Assembly (NCBI RefSeq): GCF_000328475.2
Contig: NC_026478.1
Location: 1,054,001 to 1,118,000, forward strand
Source: Mycosarcoma maydis
Lineage: Eukaryota > Basidiomycota > Ustilaginomycetes > Ustilaginales
Reading direction: 5' to 3'
DNA: 64,000 nt
This document shows, piece by piece, positions 33,685 through 46,478 of this stretch; positions within the stretch are counted from its first letter, which is position 1; every line of letters starts with the position of its first letter. The position numbers were made by a program, and so were the translations under genes. Below the pieces are notes generated by a model, which was not told the origin of the DNA, did no database searches, and was given only the letters and a program-made list of their open reading frames with translations.

Positions 33685-35190
33685 TCTTAAGCGTCTATGC
33701 CGGCTGCCTGATGTGTGCAGCTTCACGAAGTTGTACGCCTGGGTGTGCTAGTCTCGCACGTTGATGGTGAGAGTGTGGAGACGGGGAACAGTGCTTCCGC
33801 TGCCGGTAGGACTGAAGGGCGCCTAAATCAGAGTACGCAATGTGACGATGAAGGGATGCTGAGGGGGACTTAATCAAACCTTTAAAGCGAAAGCTCGTGA
33901 AGAGGAGGAGAACAGGGAGTCACGGATGGTCGGCAAACACAAAACAAGCAGCAGGGGCCTGCACCGGTCGGCAAGCTCCGTAGAGTGTATCAGCTCGATT
34001 CGTGATTGTATCTTTTGTTCGGTGGGCACGGATCATACCGCAGTGGCACAGGCTGATTTACTCCGCATGAAGCTGCCGCTGCACCCTGAATCGGATTCAC
34101 TGAGCACAACTGCGCGCCTTAGGTGGAGTAGATAAGCACACGACAGCGGAGGTGCCTCAAATCACTCTAACTTGTTTCACAGCGTCGACTTGAGCTCAGA
34201 ATCAGAGATTGCAATATACGCTGCACCCGAACATCCGCTCTTAGGACTGAGCCCATCATTTTTTGGAATTGCAGACCGCCGTCGTCTCAAGTTATCGCCT
34301 TCCGTTCAATTCACTAACTTGCCATTTCGGTCCAGGGGCCAGCTAGCGTCCGACTATGATTGTCAAGATGGATCCCAAGTGGTGTCCATTGAGGCTCGGT
34401 TGACAAAGATGAAGAAGTCGGGCTCCTATTAAGCTCTGGCTTTGTTTGTATTTACCATTCTCGTTAGCGCAGGATCGATAGAAGCGGAAGCAGCTTTGTC
34501 TCATGAGCAAAGCTCTAACCCGCTTACGCAATCAAAGAGCTTATGATGGATGAGAAACTTGGCTTGAGAAGAAATGGAACATGATGCAGAGCCGGCAAGT
34601 CGGTCTTGCTTCATTGACAGCCACCGTGAGGCTCAACGCCCACCTACAGTGCCTGTGGCTCGTCGAAATGGCATTCAAATCATCCTTGAAGCCATTCGCG
34701 AGTCCCGATTGCCGCAGATTAGAAGCGGGCGTGCTCAATCATGTCATTTCCACTTGAACGCCATTTGAGTTCTACCATAACAGTTGTTCAGCCGCTTCAC
34801 TCTTTTCAATTGACACGCTCCTTCGGCATAGTCCGCTAAAATAGGTAGCCAGCACCATCCGTCAAAGCACGACTAACCAAAGTACCTTGCCGCTCTAATC
34901 ACGAGATGCGACCAGAATCGACACCAAGGCTGGTAATGAAGCGTTCTGATTCGGTGATATTGCGCAATGGTCAAAGGGGGCGAATCTGAGGGGAGGATAT
35001 CCACATTTTCTCTGTCCTGCGCCTTTGGCCTGAGGTCCTACATGCCCTGATTAAACGAATGGCGGCAGGAGGTGATAGTTATGACGGTCTAGGTAGGTGA
35101 TGCGCGCCTGGTCTGGCGCAAATGATCGCCGTGGCACCAAATTGCGCTCAGTTGCTAAGGCTGAGTTCGCACGGAGACTCAAGTCTCGCT
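33685..35190. other. Intergenic region between URC1 and ARF1
   Basis: 1.5 kb between the URC1 ATG and the ARF1 stop. Small open frames only (up to about 86 codons), none recognisable. One ATTCGTGATT motif is at 34001-34010. The part near 33700-33950 is probably the URC1 promoter. Confidence 0.45.
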
Positions 35191-36251
<1,061 letters not shown>

Positions 36252-36544
36252 ATTGAAAAGGTGGTTTCTCTAGACCGAGAAGGTGAACGGACTGATGCGG
36301 AGGCAAAGGATGAGGAGAAGCGAGAAATCAAGCAGAGATTGAGGCGTAGGTGATCAGCAAAACAGATTTCCTCCTAAGGCATAGATCGTGTAGTCGGCTT
36401 GGCGCAGGAGATGCATTTGTCGCGTGATACGCAGACGCGATCGAATGTAGATACGAACGTTTGACGAAAGGGCTAGCGGAATCAAAGAATGTGGACCAAA
36501 GGCCGTGTTAAGGAGGCAAGGAGGCGAGTTGGTCGAGAACGTCG

Positions 36545-36612
36545 GTGATGATGATGACGGTGGTGACGATGGTGTTGGATTGGATGATGGCGACGACAAC
36601 GACGACGACAAG
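36545..36612. repeat. Imperfect GAT/GAC trinucleotide tract
   Basis: Runs of GATGATGATGAC- and GACAACGACGACGAC-like units, upstream of ARF1. It is a simple-sequence tract with no sign of coding. Confidence 0.7.
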
Positions 36613-37136
36613 TTTGCAACTGCGGGATCCTACAAACCAGACCAGGGAAACCTAGAAAAGGCAACATACTCCTGTGTAGAGCGAGTGCGTGACTGCGTGA
36701 GGGCTGGCGTGAGCGTGCATCTGCTGGCTGGCTGGCTCCTTCTTGGCTCTGATTTCAAGCAGCTAACTTACACGCTGAAGAGGCTGTTCGAAGCTCGCGC
36801 AGTCTGCTATCGTGGCGATGCGTCTGAACACGACTGATTTGCTTGCTTGCGTGTCCAGTTTGCGAATTTCAAAGCGCGCCTGAAATTGAATTCAGAGGAC
36901 AACCTTACAGGCTGAATTCGTCTTTCTAGTCGTATCTCCGCTACAATAGCTTTTTTGGCTGCAAGCTTGAATTGAGTCCGAGCGAGTTCAATACCATCAA
37001 CACGGTCGAAAATGAATTCAGATCTGCAAAGAAGAAATTCACGATTCGACAAGAGCAACACCCTTACGTCTCATGACTAAGGGTGCCTCGGAAGAAGACC
37101 ATGCGTGTCCCCGATAAGGTCTAACACGTTTTTTCA

Positions 37137-37182
37137 AATCACGAATTCACGAATCACGAATCACGGATCACGAATCACGATT
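37137..37182. repeat. Tandem AATCACG array
   Basis: Five successive units of the type (A)ATCACGA or TTCACGA, one with a GGATCACG variant; same family as the other intergenic arrays. Confidence 0.85.
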
Positions 37183-38930
37183 TTGCACTTGTGAGTGTTC
37201 ACGCTTCTGGTTCCGGGCCGATCGAACCTGCGGAAACATGCAGCAAATGGACTCTTGCGTACACAGGTGAGAGCCCCAGAATAACAGATAGAACTCCGTG
37301 TGTGAGTGATAACCACAGAATCAGCAAGTAGCAGAACGCATGGTGCACGCAACCATTTCCCATTTCCTCGTGCGCTGTACAATTGATGTGGCCTTCGCCT
37401 TACGCTGTCTATGCGTAAGGACGAATTCTGGCTAGTCGTGCCCATCTCATCGTCGGTCCTACAAGAGGTGTTGACCAGCTCGGTTGTTGTAACATAGGTG
37501 CGATGTCTATTTGAATGTGAGCAGCATTCCGTGGTTCGGAAGCCTACATGGAAAAATCGCTCATGCACTCCTGTCAAAATTCTGTCGCTGTTCTCAAGTG
37601 GAGACCGGATACTGTCGAAGCTCCAACGGGTACGCCAGTTTGCTCTTCGTCGGATCTTTCAAACAGCTTTTGCCACGAATGGAATGTCGAAGCCTTTACG
37701 AGATGGAGGAACGCGTGACCAATACGAGTCTGGCTGTCGAACCTGCGCGGATTTGCGCGCTTGAGGGAGACAGCCCGATGGCCAAATCGTGATTGTTGGA
37801 TCGAGTGACTTCCAGAAATGGCGCGGACAATTTTACTTGCCCAACAAGCTCATCGAGTGAGATTCTTAGGGAAAGCATCCGCCACCAATCTTGAAACTGC
37901 CCATAAATTGTCGTACTCGAATAAGAAGGACCCTTGCTCATCGACGGCAAGTCAGTCGTGCCTGTGCGTGCACAAAACATGAGAGCGGGCTTCACGCTTC
38001 GATTCTCGCAAAGACATACTTGCATTCCAGTGGCAAATCGGGTAGTTCTTTGGAATTCCGCCTTCCTGAGCAAAATCCCGTGCCAAGTTCGACAGGTCCG
38101 CTAAATCTGATATACTCGATTCTTCGTGCCACATATGCACGCTCCTATGTCCTCCATCTGCATCTCTCCATTGCCCTTTGGACTCTGCGCTGTACCCCCG
38201 GTCTCTTTGTTTACAACGCCCTTTGGCTGAAATTAGCATGGTTTGATCGGCTGCTGCTTCGAAGCGAGTCTAGTCTGCGCCATTTGCTGCACGACGACGA
38301 TCCTTGTCATACAAAGAAAGCTCGGAAGCGTCTCATTTGCCCTGTTTGAGAATTACACCGTTGTTTTGGCCATCACCAGAGTGGTGTATTTGGTCTAGCT
38401 ATGGCTTCCTCCAGTTACACATGTGCGGCCAGCAGCTCGCTATTTGGAAGGCGTGCGTCGGAGAAAGTAGACCGGAGACTCCGATCAACGTCCTATGCTC
38501 ACCGAAACTGTAGAGTAGGCACAACCGACAGCCAAGCAGACAACTTTTGAGATTCTTGAAACCCTTCATATACCTACAGCTGTCTATTCAATGACGCTCG
38601 AGATTCGCTCAAGCATCCCCACCTCCTCTTCTCTCCACTTCTCTCCTCTCTGCCTGCTCCCAGCCCTTTCCCAACTTTGATATCAACCCATCTCTCTCTC
38701 ACATACAGTACATTCTTTAGAATATAAGTTCTCTGCCCCATTATTGCCTTATCCAATCATTATCCTTCCTTACGCACAGCTTCCTCAGCTTTTCAGTATC
38801 GCACACGGCGCTCCAGTAGCGAAAACGATAAGCAGGCGCCTGACAACAAGAAGGCGTCCATTAAGTCTTTCCAACAACACCCGCTATTTATTTTTAGTAG
38901 CTTATCATCTCCCAAGATTATCCGGACACA

Positions 38931-40541
38931 ATGTCATCCTTTTCTGCAAAGCGACAAGGTCGATCTAGACCGTCTGATATGATCCTTGGACGCCGACGAT
39001 CCGAAGACAAGTCGATGCCTTCGCCTTCTTTCAACAGCTCAATGTCACTCGGCAACATCGACGACGTCTTCTGTGATTCTTCGAGATCTACGGATCGGCT
39101 CCGGCATCATTATCTGGCCATCCCTACAACTCCATCTACCCTCTATGCAGGCAGCTCACCGGGGACAAAGATGGAACGCCTTCCTAGTCTTACAGATATC
39201 TTTCATCGCGACATTCTTTCTCCACCCAGCAGCAATATTGTTTCTTTGAGCTCCGTACGGTCTAACTACTGTGGGACCGGTATGCATCGCACTGGATCCA
39301 TGTCATCTGACTCTTCGGGCCGCAGCCGAGCATGGCTACCTACTTTCAATCAAGAGGCACGGGCAGGTTCAATCGGTCCTCCGGCAACACCTCTCTCACC
39401 GTTCTTCAGCACAGGGCAAACAGTGGTATCTCCAACAACGGTATCTCCCGATCGCCGTTCCGATACGATTTATGGTTTAAGTGATGGTGAGAGGACTCCA
39501 CGAGCTTTTCAAAGACCTTCATTTGACTATAACAGGCGGTCGGACCTCAACGGCAGCTCTCCACCATGTCCTGGCGCACCTCTCATCGGTATTCAGAGTC
39601 GTGGCCATTTTGAAAGTCAAACTTGGCAAACGCAAGCTTGTGCTGGATCCTTGGGCCTATTTGAGGGCATTCAGCGCCGGAGCTCTTATGGCAGGAACCC
39701 AACCGTCTTTCTCGAAAGAGATGAGCTGGTCAAGGAGCGGGCTGCGATGTCCGCGCTTGAAGCTCGTATGCCAAAAGCAGCTGGATTGTGTGGCCTCGGC
39801 ATCTACATGGATGAGGACAATATTCAGTCACCCTTCCGCAAGGCAGAATCGAAAGATTCTCAGCATGCTGAGTCAGAAAGGGCTTCTCCATTCGAACGAC
39901 AGATAGCATTCAACGAACACACTGGGTTGACGCCGATGGTTAAAGCATCAAAAGTCTCGGATTCGTCTAGCACACCAACACGTTCGAAAGCCAAGAGATC
40001 CTCCTCGAGCGCACTTCAAACGTCTTTCTCCTCAAAAATTCCAGCGTCACAGGTTCAGGCTTCTCAGTCTGCTACGGCTACAAGGAAGAAAGTGGAAATG
40101 TCCAGAACTCCACTAAACAAGTCGAGACCCATGTTTCGCCTGGAGAACGGATCATGTAAACCAAAAGGGCACAAGATGAGTCCCGACTCATCTCCGTGGG
40201 GCGTATTCGGTGCCAAAGACGGTTGGAAGCCACTTGCACCGCCGAACGTGTCGCGAGCCATTGCCGAGGCGAACAAGCTTGTGTTGGACACAGGTCCCAC
40301 CATCAAACTGACTTCGACGTCGAGCAAAACGTCGCCGACCGGCAAGAGGGAGGCTCTTGACTCCAAGAGTTCAAGCCCATTGAAGCGCTCTCGTACAGGC
40401 GTTTTGCAGACCACTTCGTCTCCATTCAAGGAAAATGTCGCTCCGTCTCTTCGAAAGATGTCTCCGTCCAAGCGTGCACCCATGTTGTCAAAAACACACC
40501 GTGATTCTCCGACCGCATTGCCGCTCACGGGCATTCGCTAA
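38931..40541 (+). CDS. Ser-rich hypothetical protein with a basic C-terminus
   Basis: 536 residues in one exon; not recognised. The sequence is Ser/Pro/Arg-rich throughout, with many SP and TP sites (PTTPSTLYAG, SPPSSN, ATPLSPFFSTG, SPTTVSPDRRS), as in targets of proline-directed kinases. A more ordered island is SPWGVFGAKDGWKPLAPP (about 420-437) followed by VSRAIAEANKLVLD. Basic clusters SSPLKRSRTG and MSPSKRAPM suggest nuclear location. ATG 38931 is the first in frame after a pyrimidine-rich leader. A nuclear or cell-cycle role would fit but is inference. Confidence 0.78.
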   Translation: MSSFSAKRQGRSRPSDMILGRRRSEDKSMPSPSFNSSMSLGNIDDVFCDSSRSTDRLRHHYLAIPTTPSTLYAGSSPGTKMERLPSLTDIFHRDILSPPSSNIVSLSSVRSNYCGTGMHRTGSMSSDSSGRSRAWLPTFNQEARAGSIGPPATPLSPFFSTGQTVVSPTTVSPDRRSDTIYGLSDGERTPRAFQRPSFDYNRRSDLNGSSPPCPGAPLIGIQSRGHFESQTWQTQACAGSLGLFEGIQRRSSYGRNPTVFLERDELVKERAAMSALEARMPKAAGLCGLGIYMDEDNIQSPFRKAESKDSQHAESERASPFERQIAFNEHTGLTPMVKASKVSDSSSTPTRSKAKRSSSSALQTSFSSKIPASQVQASQSATATRKKVEMSRTPLNKSRPMFRLENGSCKPKGHKMSPDSSPWGVFGAKDGWKPLAPPNVSRAIAEANKLVLDTGPTIKLTSTSSKTSPTGKREALDSKSSSPLKRSRTGVLQTTSSPFKENVAPSLRKMSPSKRAPMLSKTHRDSPTALPLTGIR

Positions 40542-40702
40542 TCAAAAAGCATTCTATTGTTTACACTATTAACTCGCGCTAGTCACATGATGGCAGTGAA
40601 CTTCGGGTGAGAGGCATACTGAGCAAGGACGTGGATGTGAGAACACCTTCATGATTGATCGATTGACGAGGATCAACACGAGACCCAACTGAAAGATTCT
40701 GT

Positions 40703-40743
40703 ATTCACATTCGTGATTGTGATTGTTCACGATTTTCACGATT
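40703..40743. repeat. ATTCGTGATT / TTCACGATT repeat cluster
   Basis: Successive units in both orientations: ATTCGTGATT, then GATTGTTCACGATTTTCACGATT. Confidence 0.8.
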
Positions 40744-40814
40744 GTACAGCAATCTGATACGATTGACAAGGCCACGCCGATTTTGCCGATTTGACAGATG
40801 TGACAGATGTGAGA

Positions 40815-40846
40815 CACTCACGACTCACGACTCACGACTCACGACT
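40815..40846. repeat. Perfect tandem ACTCACG array
   Basis: Four consecutive units of the heptamer ACTCACG, ending in ACT; a clean example of the C-containing variant (ACTCACGACT). Confidence 0.9.
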
Positions 40847-42150
40847 TATGTTTGAAGAAACTTTATGACCAAGCTACGCGATGCGTGGAGTTAAATTCGA
40901 GCCTCTGAATTGTGATTTGTTGTTTCGACGATGCGAGACGCGTTCTTCCGCGTCTTCGTTTTAGTCACGCTTCTCCGTCAAGAGGCTGGCTTGCATGTCC
41001 AGACAAGCTCGACCTGTCAAGACTCTCCTCGTTCGATCCTCGGCTTTACACCTGGAACCAGATCAGCGACATGCCTGACTTCTCGTATGACGTTGACAGC
41101 AGCCTTGTGAAGGCTCGAGTCTCCTCTGTCGTTCACTATCAGAGGCAAAAACATCGCGTTCCCACTTGGCAGAGCAGTGTTGTGCAACTCCGCTTGACTT
41201 TCTTGGCCATCGGCTCGGATGTATTCGTGACTTGTGACACACATTTCACATTATAATGCACGGCTGTATGTGACGGTACAGAGGGATGTTGTGAATGTAT
41301 GCGGCCGACTCATGGTACGCGAAGCCTTGAACATGTAATCGAATCACGAATGTGAGAGAGAGCGTGACAGGGGGCCAAAAAATTCGGCTTCAGATCAAGT
41401 CTTTTCTTAAGAGGAATTGCAACTGTCTTTTTTCCAAATTGAGTGCAAGTCAGCACAACCACTGACTCACGACTGTTCGTGTTTGAGAAGTCACCATCAT
41501 CTTGCTCAGCTCAACCGGCCTTGGCGTAACTCACGACTGGCATTCATCCACTTCCTTGAATCCGTCTATCGATCTCGCCTCTCAGCCAACAGGCACCCTG
41601 CAAACAGCGCAGCACGCCTGGACAGCGAACATCTCAGAGCCGTTCTACCAGGCGCAACTACCCCCTCCAAAGCCTTGTACTTCCACCCATATCTTCCGAC
41701 AATTCATCCACAGCAAACCTCCCTTCTGACTTCCTTCCTTCCTTTGTGAGCAAGCAGCACATCTCACATTCCTCTCGATATCCTCGCCCTTCTCACTTCA
41801 ACCGTACCGACGCATTCGCTACGCTGCACAAAGACAAAGGCATCGTGTGCCGATTGGAGCGCATACATCCTTCTGTCAGGACGCATACAGCTGCTCGGCT
41901 GGCACGTAGACGCATACATCGCCCTCTTCTTGCTCCAACACTCTTGGTCATAGTGGTGTCATCATCACCATCGCCACCACCACCTATTCTCCTCTCCTGA
42001 TCGAGAGTATCCGCACCTTTCCACTTTTCAATACGGCACCGCTTGGCTCGACATCTTATGCGTCGCTGAAGCAGTTGCATTGACGTCAATCACTTTCGGT
42101 CAACGATCCTTCCATTCGTGAACCCATAGGTGGTCGGCGTCAATCACATC

Positions 42151-44460
42151 ATGAGTACCGCTAGAGACCAGACCAGCTCGCGCATTCCGCTCAGTGTCAA
42201 GAACATTCCGACGCAAGATTCACTTTCGCGCGATGCTCCCCTGCTCAGGAAGCCCGTGCCGCAACAGCCTCTCAAGAATGCCATGACCAGCGGAGCAATC
42301 TCTTTCTCTCGTCCCCGCACAACTATTTCGCGGCTGCCCAGCTTTGCGTCGCGATCACACCTTGGTCTCGACCGTTCAAACCAGGAGAATGTTGCGCATG
42401 TGCCTGCCGCGACAACCCCGAAGAAACGTGCGATACCCATAGACGGGCTGCATGCACGCAATGTGGTGATCGATAGCCCCAGCAAGCGCAGCCGCTCTTC
42501 CAGAACAGGCACCGACAGCAGCAACACCGAACAAAGCGTAGGAGCCGCTCTTGCCAATGATCTCAATGGCATTCGCGTCAATGAATCGCGACGCTTGTCC
42601 CATTCTGCCAAAGTAGCTGCCTCTGCTGCACACCAGAGATGTCCACAGCAAGCCGCCACTCGTGAGCCTTCAGTGGTGAGGACCAACCGAATTATTCACG
42701 ATCCACCAGAGGAATTTGCTGTGGAAGCACGCAGACGTCAGAGTGAATACGAGATTTGGCGTCAGAAGTTTCTTCGGGCCTTCCCGAACTTCATCTTCCA
42801 CTTCGACTCGGTGGACGATGGCACGGCTCGGAAGTACACCACCCTCATCCAAAAGCTTGGCGGTCATGTTGATCAATTCTTCTCGAGAAAAGTTACGCAT
42901 CTCATCACCACTCGACGAATCCCAGATGGAGCTGCTCCGGAAGAGACAAATGTGAAAGAGGTCTCGGGCGTAACCCAAAAGACGAGCACACATAAGCTGT
43001 TTCGACCTAGCTTCTTAGCGGCACGCACATCTTCAACCAAGACGAGCGCGAATGCGGCCCGTGCTCGCCCCATTCCCCTCTACTCGGAACGCAACCCACT
43101 CCAAGAACGCCCCGCCCGCCAGTACGGTCCAAACGACATTCTCGTCAAGGCACAGGGTTTTGGAATCAAGGTCTGGCAATTTGAAAAGCTCCAGGACGTT
43201 TTGATGAGGCTAATGAAGCTCTCGCCTCGCGATCTCGACACGCCCGCCAGCACCAAGCAGGATCTTTCGCAGATGCTCGAGAAGGAAAAGGTCCTGGGCA
43301 CATTCGAGCGCGATCCAGCCACCGCCAGATCGTCTTGGCACTACTTTGAAAAGTCGGCGTTCTACGTCTTGGTCGAGGACGCTACCCTCGAGCACCGTCC
43401 GATCATGAACGTCAAGTACAAATATACCCGTGAGCAAAAAGGGCAAGGCTCACTTCCACCTTGGCCCGTGATTTACGGCCAGACGCCTGGGCGATGTCCC
43501 TTCAGCTACTATCCCCCGAGAAGGACCACACACAAGCAAGAGGATGGCAAGGGTCAATCGGCTCCCCGACCGCTCGCACAGCAAAGCCTTCGCAGAGCTG
43601 TCTCGCTCAACAACATGGCTCGACCCATCCTTGGACCCCCGTTCCGTCCCCAAATCGTCCCCATGTGCACCAACGACACGAGGCGACAGGAATATCCTAT
43701 GGCTTCTGGCAACAGTGTCTCGATCACGTCCAACATTGCATCCACTACTTCGACCATTTTCACGGATCAACAGAACGGAGCCACTGTGGGCTTGCCTCAG
43801 AACCGTCGTGTCGCTGAGCTGAACCGCAGAATGCACACCTCGAATGCGCTTGTTCGTCCACCGCGTGCGCTGAATGCTAGCCCAGCGAGCGTGATGACAG
43901 GCAGCGCTGCGAGCGGTCTCGGCGTCCGTCGTGATGGTGGTAGCTCTAAGGCTGGAAGCCCGGCTCTTCAGCGCGGCAACGCAGAACAAGGCGCTACGGT
44001 CCGAAGGATGCTCGGACTGGAGGACAATGAGCGCAGAGCAGAAGTGAGCGCCGTTGGCGTTGGTGGCGGCCTCCAACGTAGCGTAAGCGCCAGCGCAGTC
44101 AACAGGCCCGCTTCTGCCAAGAAGGCAGGCTACTGCGAGAATTGCCGCGTCAAGTATGACGACTTCACCGAACACATCTATGACCGAAGGCACCGCAAGT
44201 TCGCAACTACCGACTCTCACTTTGTCGACATTGATGCTCTCATCATGCGCGTTCAGCGACCCATCCGCTCGGTGTCGGAAGACGAGATGTCATCAGGCTT
44301 CTTTGGCTTTGAGGAAATCCCTTCTTCACAGCCTGAGGAGCAACAAACTTATTTTGAATCAGAAGAGGAAAGTGTTTCTGCTGGATCGCTCGAGCTGGAA
44401 GGCACGAGGTTTGATGGAAATCCAAGCGACGAGCGAGATAACGACGAGCAAGCTCGTTGA
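42151..44460 (+). CDS. DBF4: Dbf4-type regulatory subunit of the Cdc7 kinase
   Basis: Activator of Cdc7 kinase (DDK), which phosphorylates MCM to fire replication origins. 769 residues in one exon from ATG 42151. Motif N/BRCT-like region at about 203-255 (FLRAFPNFIFHFDSVDD, then KLGGHVDQFFSRKVTHLITT). Motif M at about 405-455 (VLVEDATLEHRPIMNVKYKY, then a Pro-rich PPWPVIYGQTPGRCPF). Dbf4-type zinc finger (motif C) at about 662-684: CENC, then H675 and H681 in YDDFTEHIYDRRHRKFA. The C-terminus is acidic. Length is close to S. cerevisiae Dbf4 (704) and S. pombe Dfp1. SP and TP sites in the N-terminal region are consistent with cell-cycle control. It is convergent with the borealin-like gene. 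Confidence 0.95.
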   Translation: MSTARDQTSSRIPLSVKNIPTQDSLSRDAPLLRKPVPQQPLKNAMTSGAISFSRPRTTISRLPSFASRSHLGLDRSNQENVAHVPAATTPKKRAIPIDGLHARNVVIDSPSKRSRSSRTGTDSSNTEQSVGAALANDLNGIRVNESRRLSHSAKVAASAAHQRCPQQAATREPSVVRTNRIIHDPPEEFAVEARRRQSEYEIWRQKFLRAFPNFIFHFDSVDDGTARKYTTLIQKLGGHVDQFFSRKVTHLITTRRIPDGAAPEETNVKEVSGVTQKTSTHKLFRPSFLAARTSSTKTSANAARARPIPLYSERNPLQERPARQYGPNDILVKAQGFGIKVWQFEKLQDVLMRLMKLSPRDLDTPASTKQDLSQMLEKEKVLGTFERDPATARSSWHYFEKSAFYVLVEDATLEHRPIMNVKYKYTREQKGQGSLPPWPVIYGQTPGRCPFSYYPPRRTTHKQEDGKGQSAPRPLAQQSLRRAVSLNNMARPILGPPFRPQIVPMCTNDTRRQEYPMASGNSVSITSNIASTTSTIFTDQQNGATVGLPQNRRVAELNRRMHTSNALVRPPRALNASPASVMTGSAASGLGVRRDGGSSKAGSPALQRGNAEQGATVRRMLGLEDNERRAEVSAVGVGGGLQRSVSASAVNRPASAKKAGYCENCRVKYDDFTEHIYDRRHRKFATTDSHFVDIDALIMRVQRPIRSVSEDEMSSGFFGFEEIPSSQPEEQQTYFESEEESVSAGSLELEGTRFDGNPSDERDNDEQAR

Positions 44461-44969
44461 AGACCGACACAAGCCTTGCTCCCTCCGATGTTTCCTCACA
44501 CCCACATCTCAATCTCTCACATTCGCATTGTCCCGCAATGTCTTTGACTCGACTCTTCACATCCGGCCCCTTCCTGCCCCTGCCTGTCTCATTGGAACCT
44601 TTCCCCGTATCGTCTGCACCCGACTGTGCCGTTGTACAGGCAATCTCAATCCCCACGACAAACATACACCCTGATTCTTCTAAGTATCTCAGTCTTCCTC
44701 CCGCATCAGCGTCTCTCATGTTCACAACATTCACATTTCAGTTCGTTCGCTAAGCGAAACACACGCAAATCGCAACTTCATGGTGATTTTGCTTCTCGGC
44801 TGCTCGGCTGGTGGGGGCGATGAACGCGGCGGCCGAATTGGCAGTGTGCATGACGGACCAGGTGTTGCACACGAGACTGGGTATGAATTTGCGAATGAGA
44901 CAAAACAAGCGAAGGAATTGAACACGAGTGATGCGGTAATGCCGCGACAGAGAATGAGCTATGAAAAAC

Positions 44970-46007
44970 TTATGCCATCGAAACAGGGCGGACCATGCCA
45001 TCTGCGCCGATGATACCGCAAATGGGGGAGCCGTTGATGCTCTGCCACTGGATGATTTCTCCTGGCCTCGCCATGCGGGGTTTGGGTGTTTGAAGTGCTT
45101 CCTTTGGTAGATCCGGCTGAAAGGTCGACAGGCTCGGAGCTGGTTTCGCCGATGCTGATGATGCTGCTGGTGAAGGGACCGGCGAGGTGGGCGCGGCAGA
45201 CGCCGAACGCAAAGATGCTTTAGTGGAGCGTGAGCCGGCCTTCTTATTGCCTGCTGCGGCTCTGGATGCGGAAGCTGTCGAGGTGGTGGTGCGCGCTGAC
45301 TTCAACTTGCGGTCGGCCGTCCCCGCAACACCTTCATCCTTTTTGCTGCGCTTCGTTTTGGAAGGCGAACGCTCTTCCCTGATTTGATCCCACTCCTCCT
45401 GAGTCTCTTTCAGATGCTGGACGGGGGCACGGTTCATGAATGCGTATATATCTGCGCCATACTCGTCGATGAACTGACTAAGTTGCAATTCGCGCACTGC
45501 TCTCGGAATTCGCTCGACAGCCAAGCGCATGCGCGTGACTGCCGACTGAACCGACATCTCCAATGAAGCCCTCAAGCGTGAAATACGAGCTTGTGCTTCA
45601 AGATCGTAGTTCTGGAGGAACTGTTGCACCTGCTCCTCTGGCAAACCCTTTTTGGATGGAGAGGAAGGGACCGGTGTCGTTGCGCGTGAGCCATCTGTGA
45701 TATCTTCATCTACCACCCCCCTTCCCTTTTTTGACTTGGTCGACTTTTGTGAAGCTACCTTTACCTCGGTCGATCGCGACTTTGATGAATCCTTGAGCGG
45801 GCTTGATACGTATATATCTTGGGCGTCGCGTTCTCCAAGCACCTTTGTTGGCGCTGCTGTTGGCTGGGCCGACTTGGCCTTGGCGATGGATACGTTGCTC
45901 GATGCGCCAATGCCCTGATCCATGATAACATCTGAAGATGGCGCTTTGGATGCTGTTTTCGTAGTTCGCGTCGAGCGTGTCGAGCGTGTTGCTTTTTTGA
46001 CCGGCAT
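44970..46007 (-). CDS. Borealin/Nbl1-like chromosomal passenger complex subunit
   Basis: Likely subunit of the Aurora B-INCENP-survivin complex, which acts at centromeres and the spindle midzone. 345 residues in one exon; the frame extends upstream but the first ATG is at 46007. Residues about 121-183 match the Nbl1/Borealin N-terminal helical domain: QQFLQNYDLEAQARISRLRA, then RMRLAVERIPRAVRELQLSQF. The N-terminus (1-120) is basic and Ser/Thr-rich. After the helix comes an acidic/basic linker (EERSPSKTKRSKKDEG) and an Ala/Ser-rich region. The C-terminus holds RPGEIIQWQSINGSPICGI, similar to a short conserved motif near the end of borealins. S. cerevisiae Nbl1 is only 73 residues, so this is the long form. 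It is convergent with DBF4 and divergent from the mitochondrial gene. Confidence 0.84.
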   Translation of the reverse strand: MPVKKATRSTRSTRTTKTASKAPSSDVIMDQGIGASSNVSIAKAKSAQPTAAPTKVLGERDAQDIYVSSPLKDSSKSRSTEVKVASQKSTKSKKGRGVVDEDITDGSRATTPVPSSPSKKGLPEEQVQQFLQNYDLEAQARISRLRASLEMSVQSAVTRMRLAVERIPRAVRELQLSQFIDEYGADIYAFMNRAPVQHLKETQEEWDQIREERSPSKTKRSKKDEGVAGTADRKLKSARTTTSTASASRAAAGNKKAGSRSTKASLRSASAAPTSPVPSPAASSASAKPAPSLSTFQPDLPKEALQTPKPRMARPGEIIQWQSINGSPICGIIGADGMVRPVSMA

Positions 46008-46405
46008 AGTGTCCTCAGTCGCTGTTGTCAATTCCGTCTGCCCTTGTAGTGTGCTTTTGCTGCTGATGAACTACGTATTTCACGATGCAATGGCGAAATG
46101 CTGGTGTTGGCGTGGAGGAAGCGGGCAGGAGGTAAAGGGTGAGGAGATCGTACAGGCAACCGTTTAGAAATCATTCCCTCATTGAGCCTGAGCCAGGAGG
46201 GCGTTGGCTAAAATTCAGCATGTGAGATTGTCAACTTTTTATTCTGGACATATATGTGCAAGCGTGTTTCTTCTACAGTCACGAGTCCAACACCGCGACG
46301 CGGCCAAGCTGCTTCACGTGATGGACAACGCCAAAACAGGATGTGGAGGTTCTTCAACTAGAAGCTAAACCACTCGTGACTGTACCAAAAGGAAGTCTAG
46401 ACTAC

Positions 46406-46478
46406 CAATCGTGAATCACGAATCGGACTCACGACTTGGGTTGTGTAATCTTCAACTCACGACTCATGACTCTTCACG
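46406..46478. repeat. Mixed TCACGA-family cluster
   Basis: Contains AATCGTGAATCACGAATC (an inverted pair) followed by two ACTCACGACT copies and TTCACGTG. Confidence 0.8.

Larger units (their letters stand above)
36252..38930. other. Intergenic region with GAT-rich and TCACGA repeats
   Basis: 2.7 kb without a supportable gene. It holds the ARF1 upstream region, an imperfect GAT/GAC trinucleotide tract (36545-36612), and a TCACGA array (37137-37182). The stretch 38600-38930 is pyrimidine-rich and is probably the promoter and leader of the next gene. Open frames here are short and unrecognised. Confidence 0.5.
40542..42150. promoter_or_regulatory. Upstream region of DBF4 with TCACGA arrays
   Basis: 1.6 kb with no supportable gene. 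Two repeat arrays (40703-40743, 40815-40846) and single motifs at about 41341-41350, 41466-41476 and 41531-41540. The last 600 bp are C/T-rich as in leaders of this genome; a GTG-started extension of the DBF4 frame to 42130 has no ATG and is ignored. Confidence 0.5.

Noticed and set aside
43450..44220. 256-codon frame antisense to DBF4
   Set aside because: It lies within the Dbf4 zinc-finger-containing coding sequence on the opposite strand.
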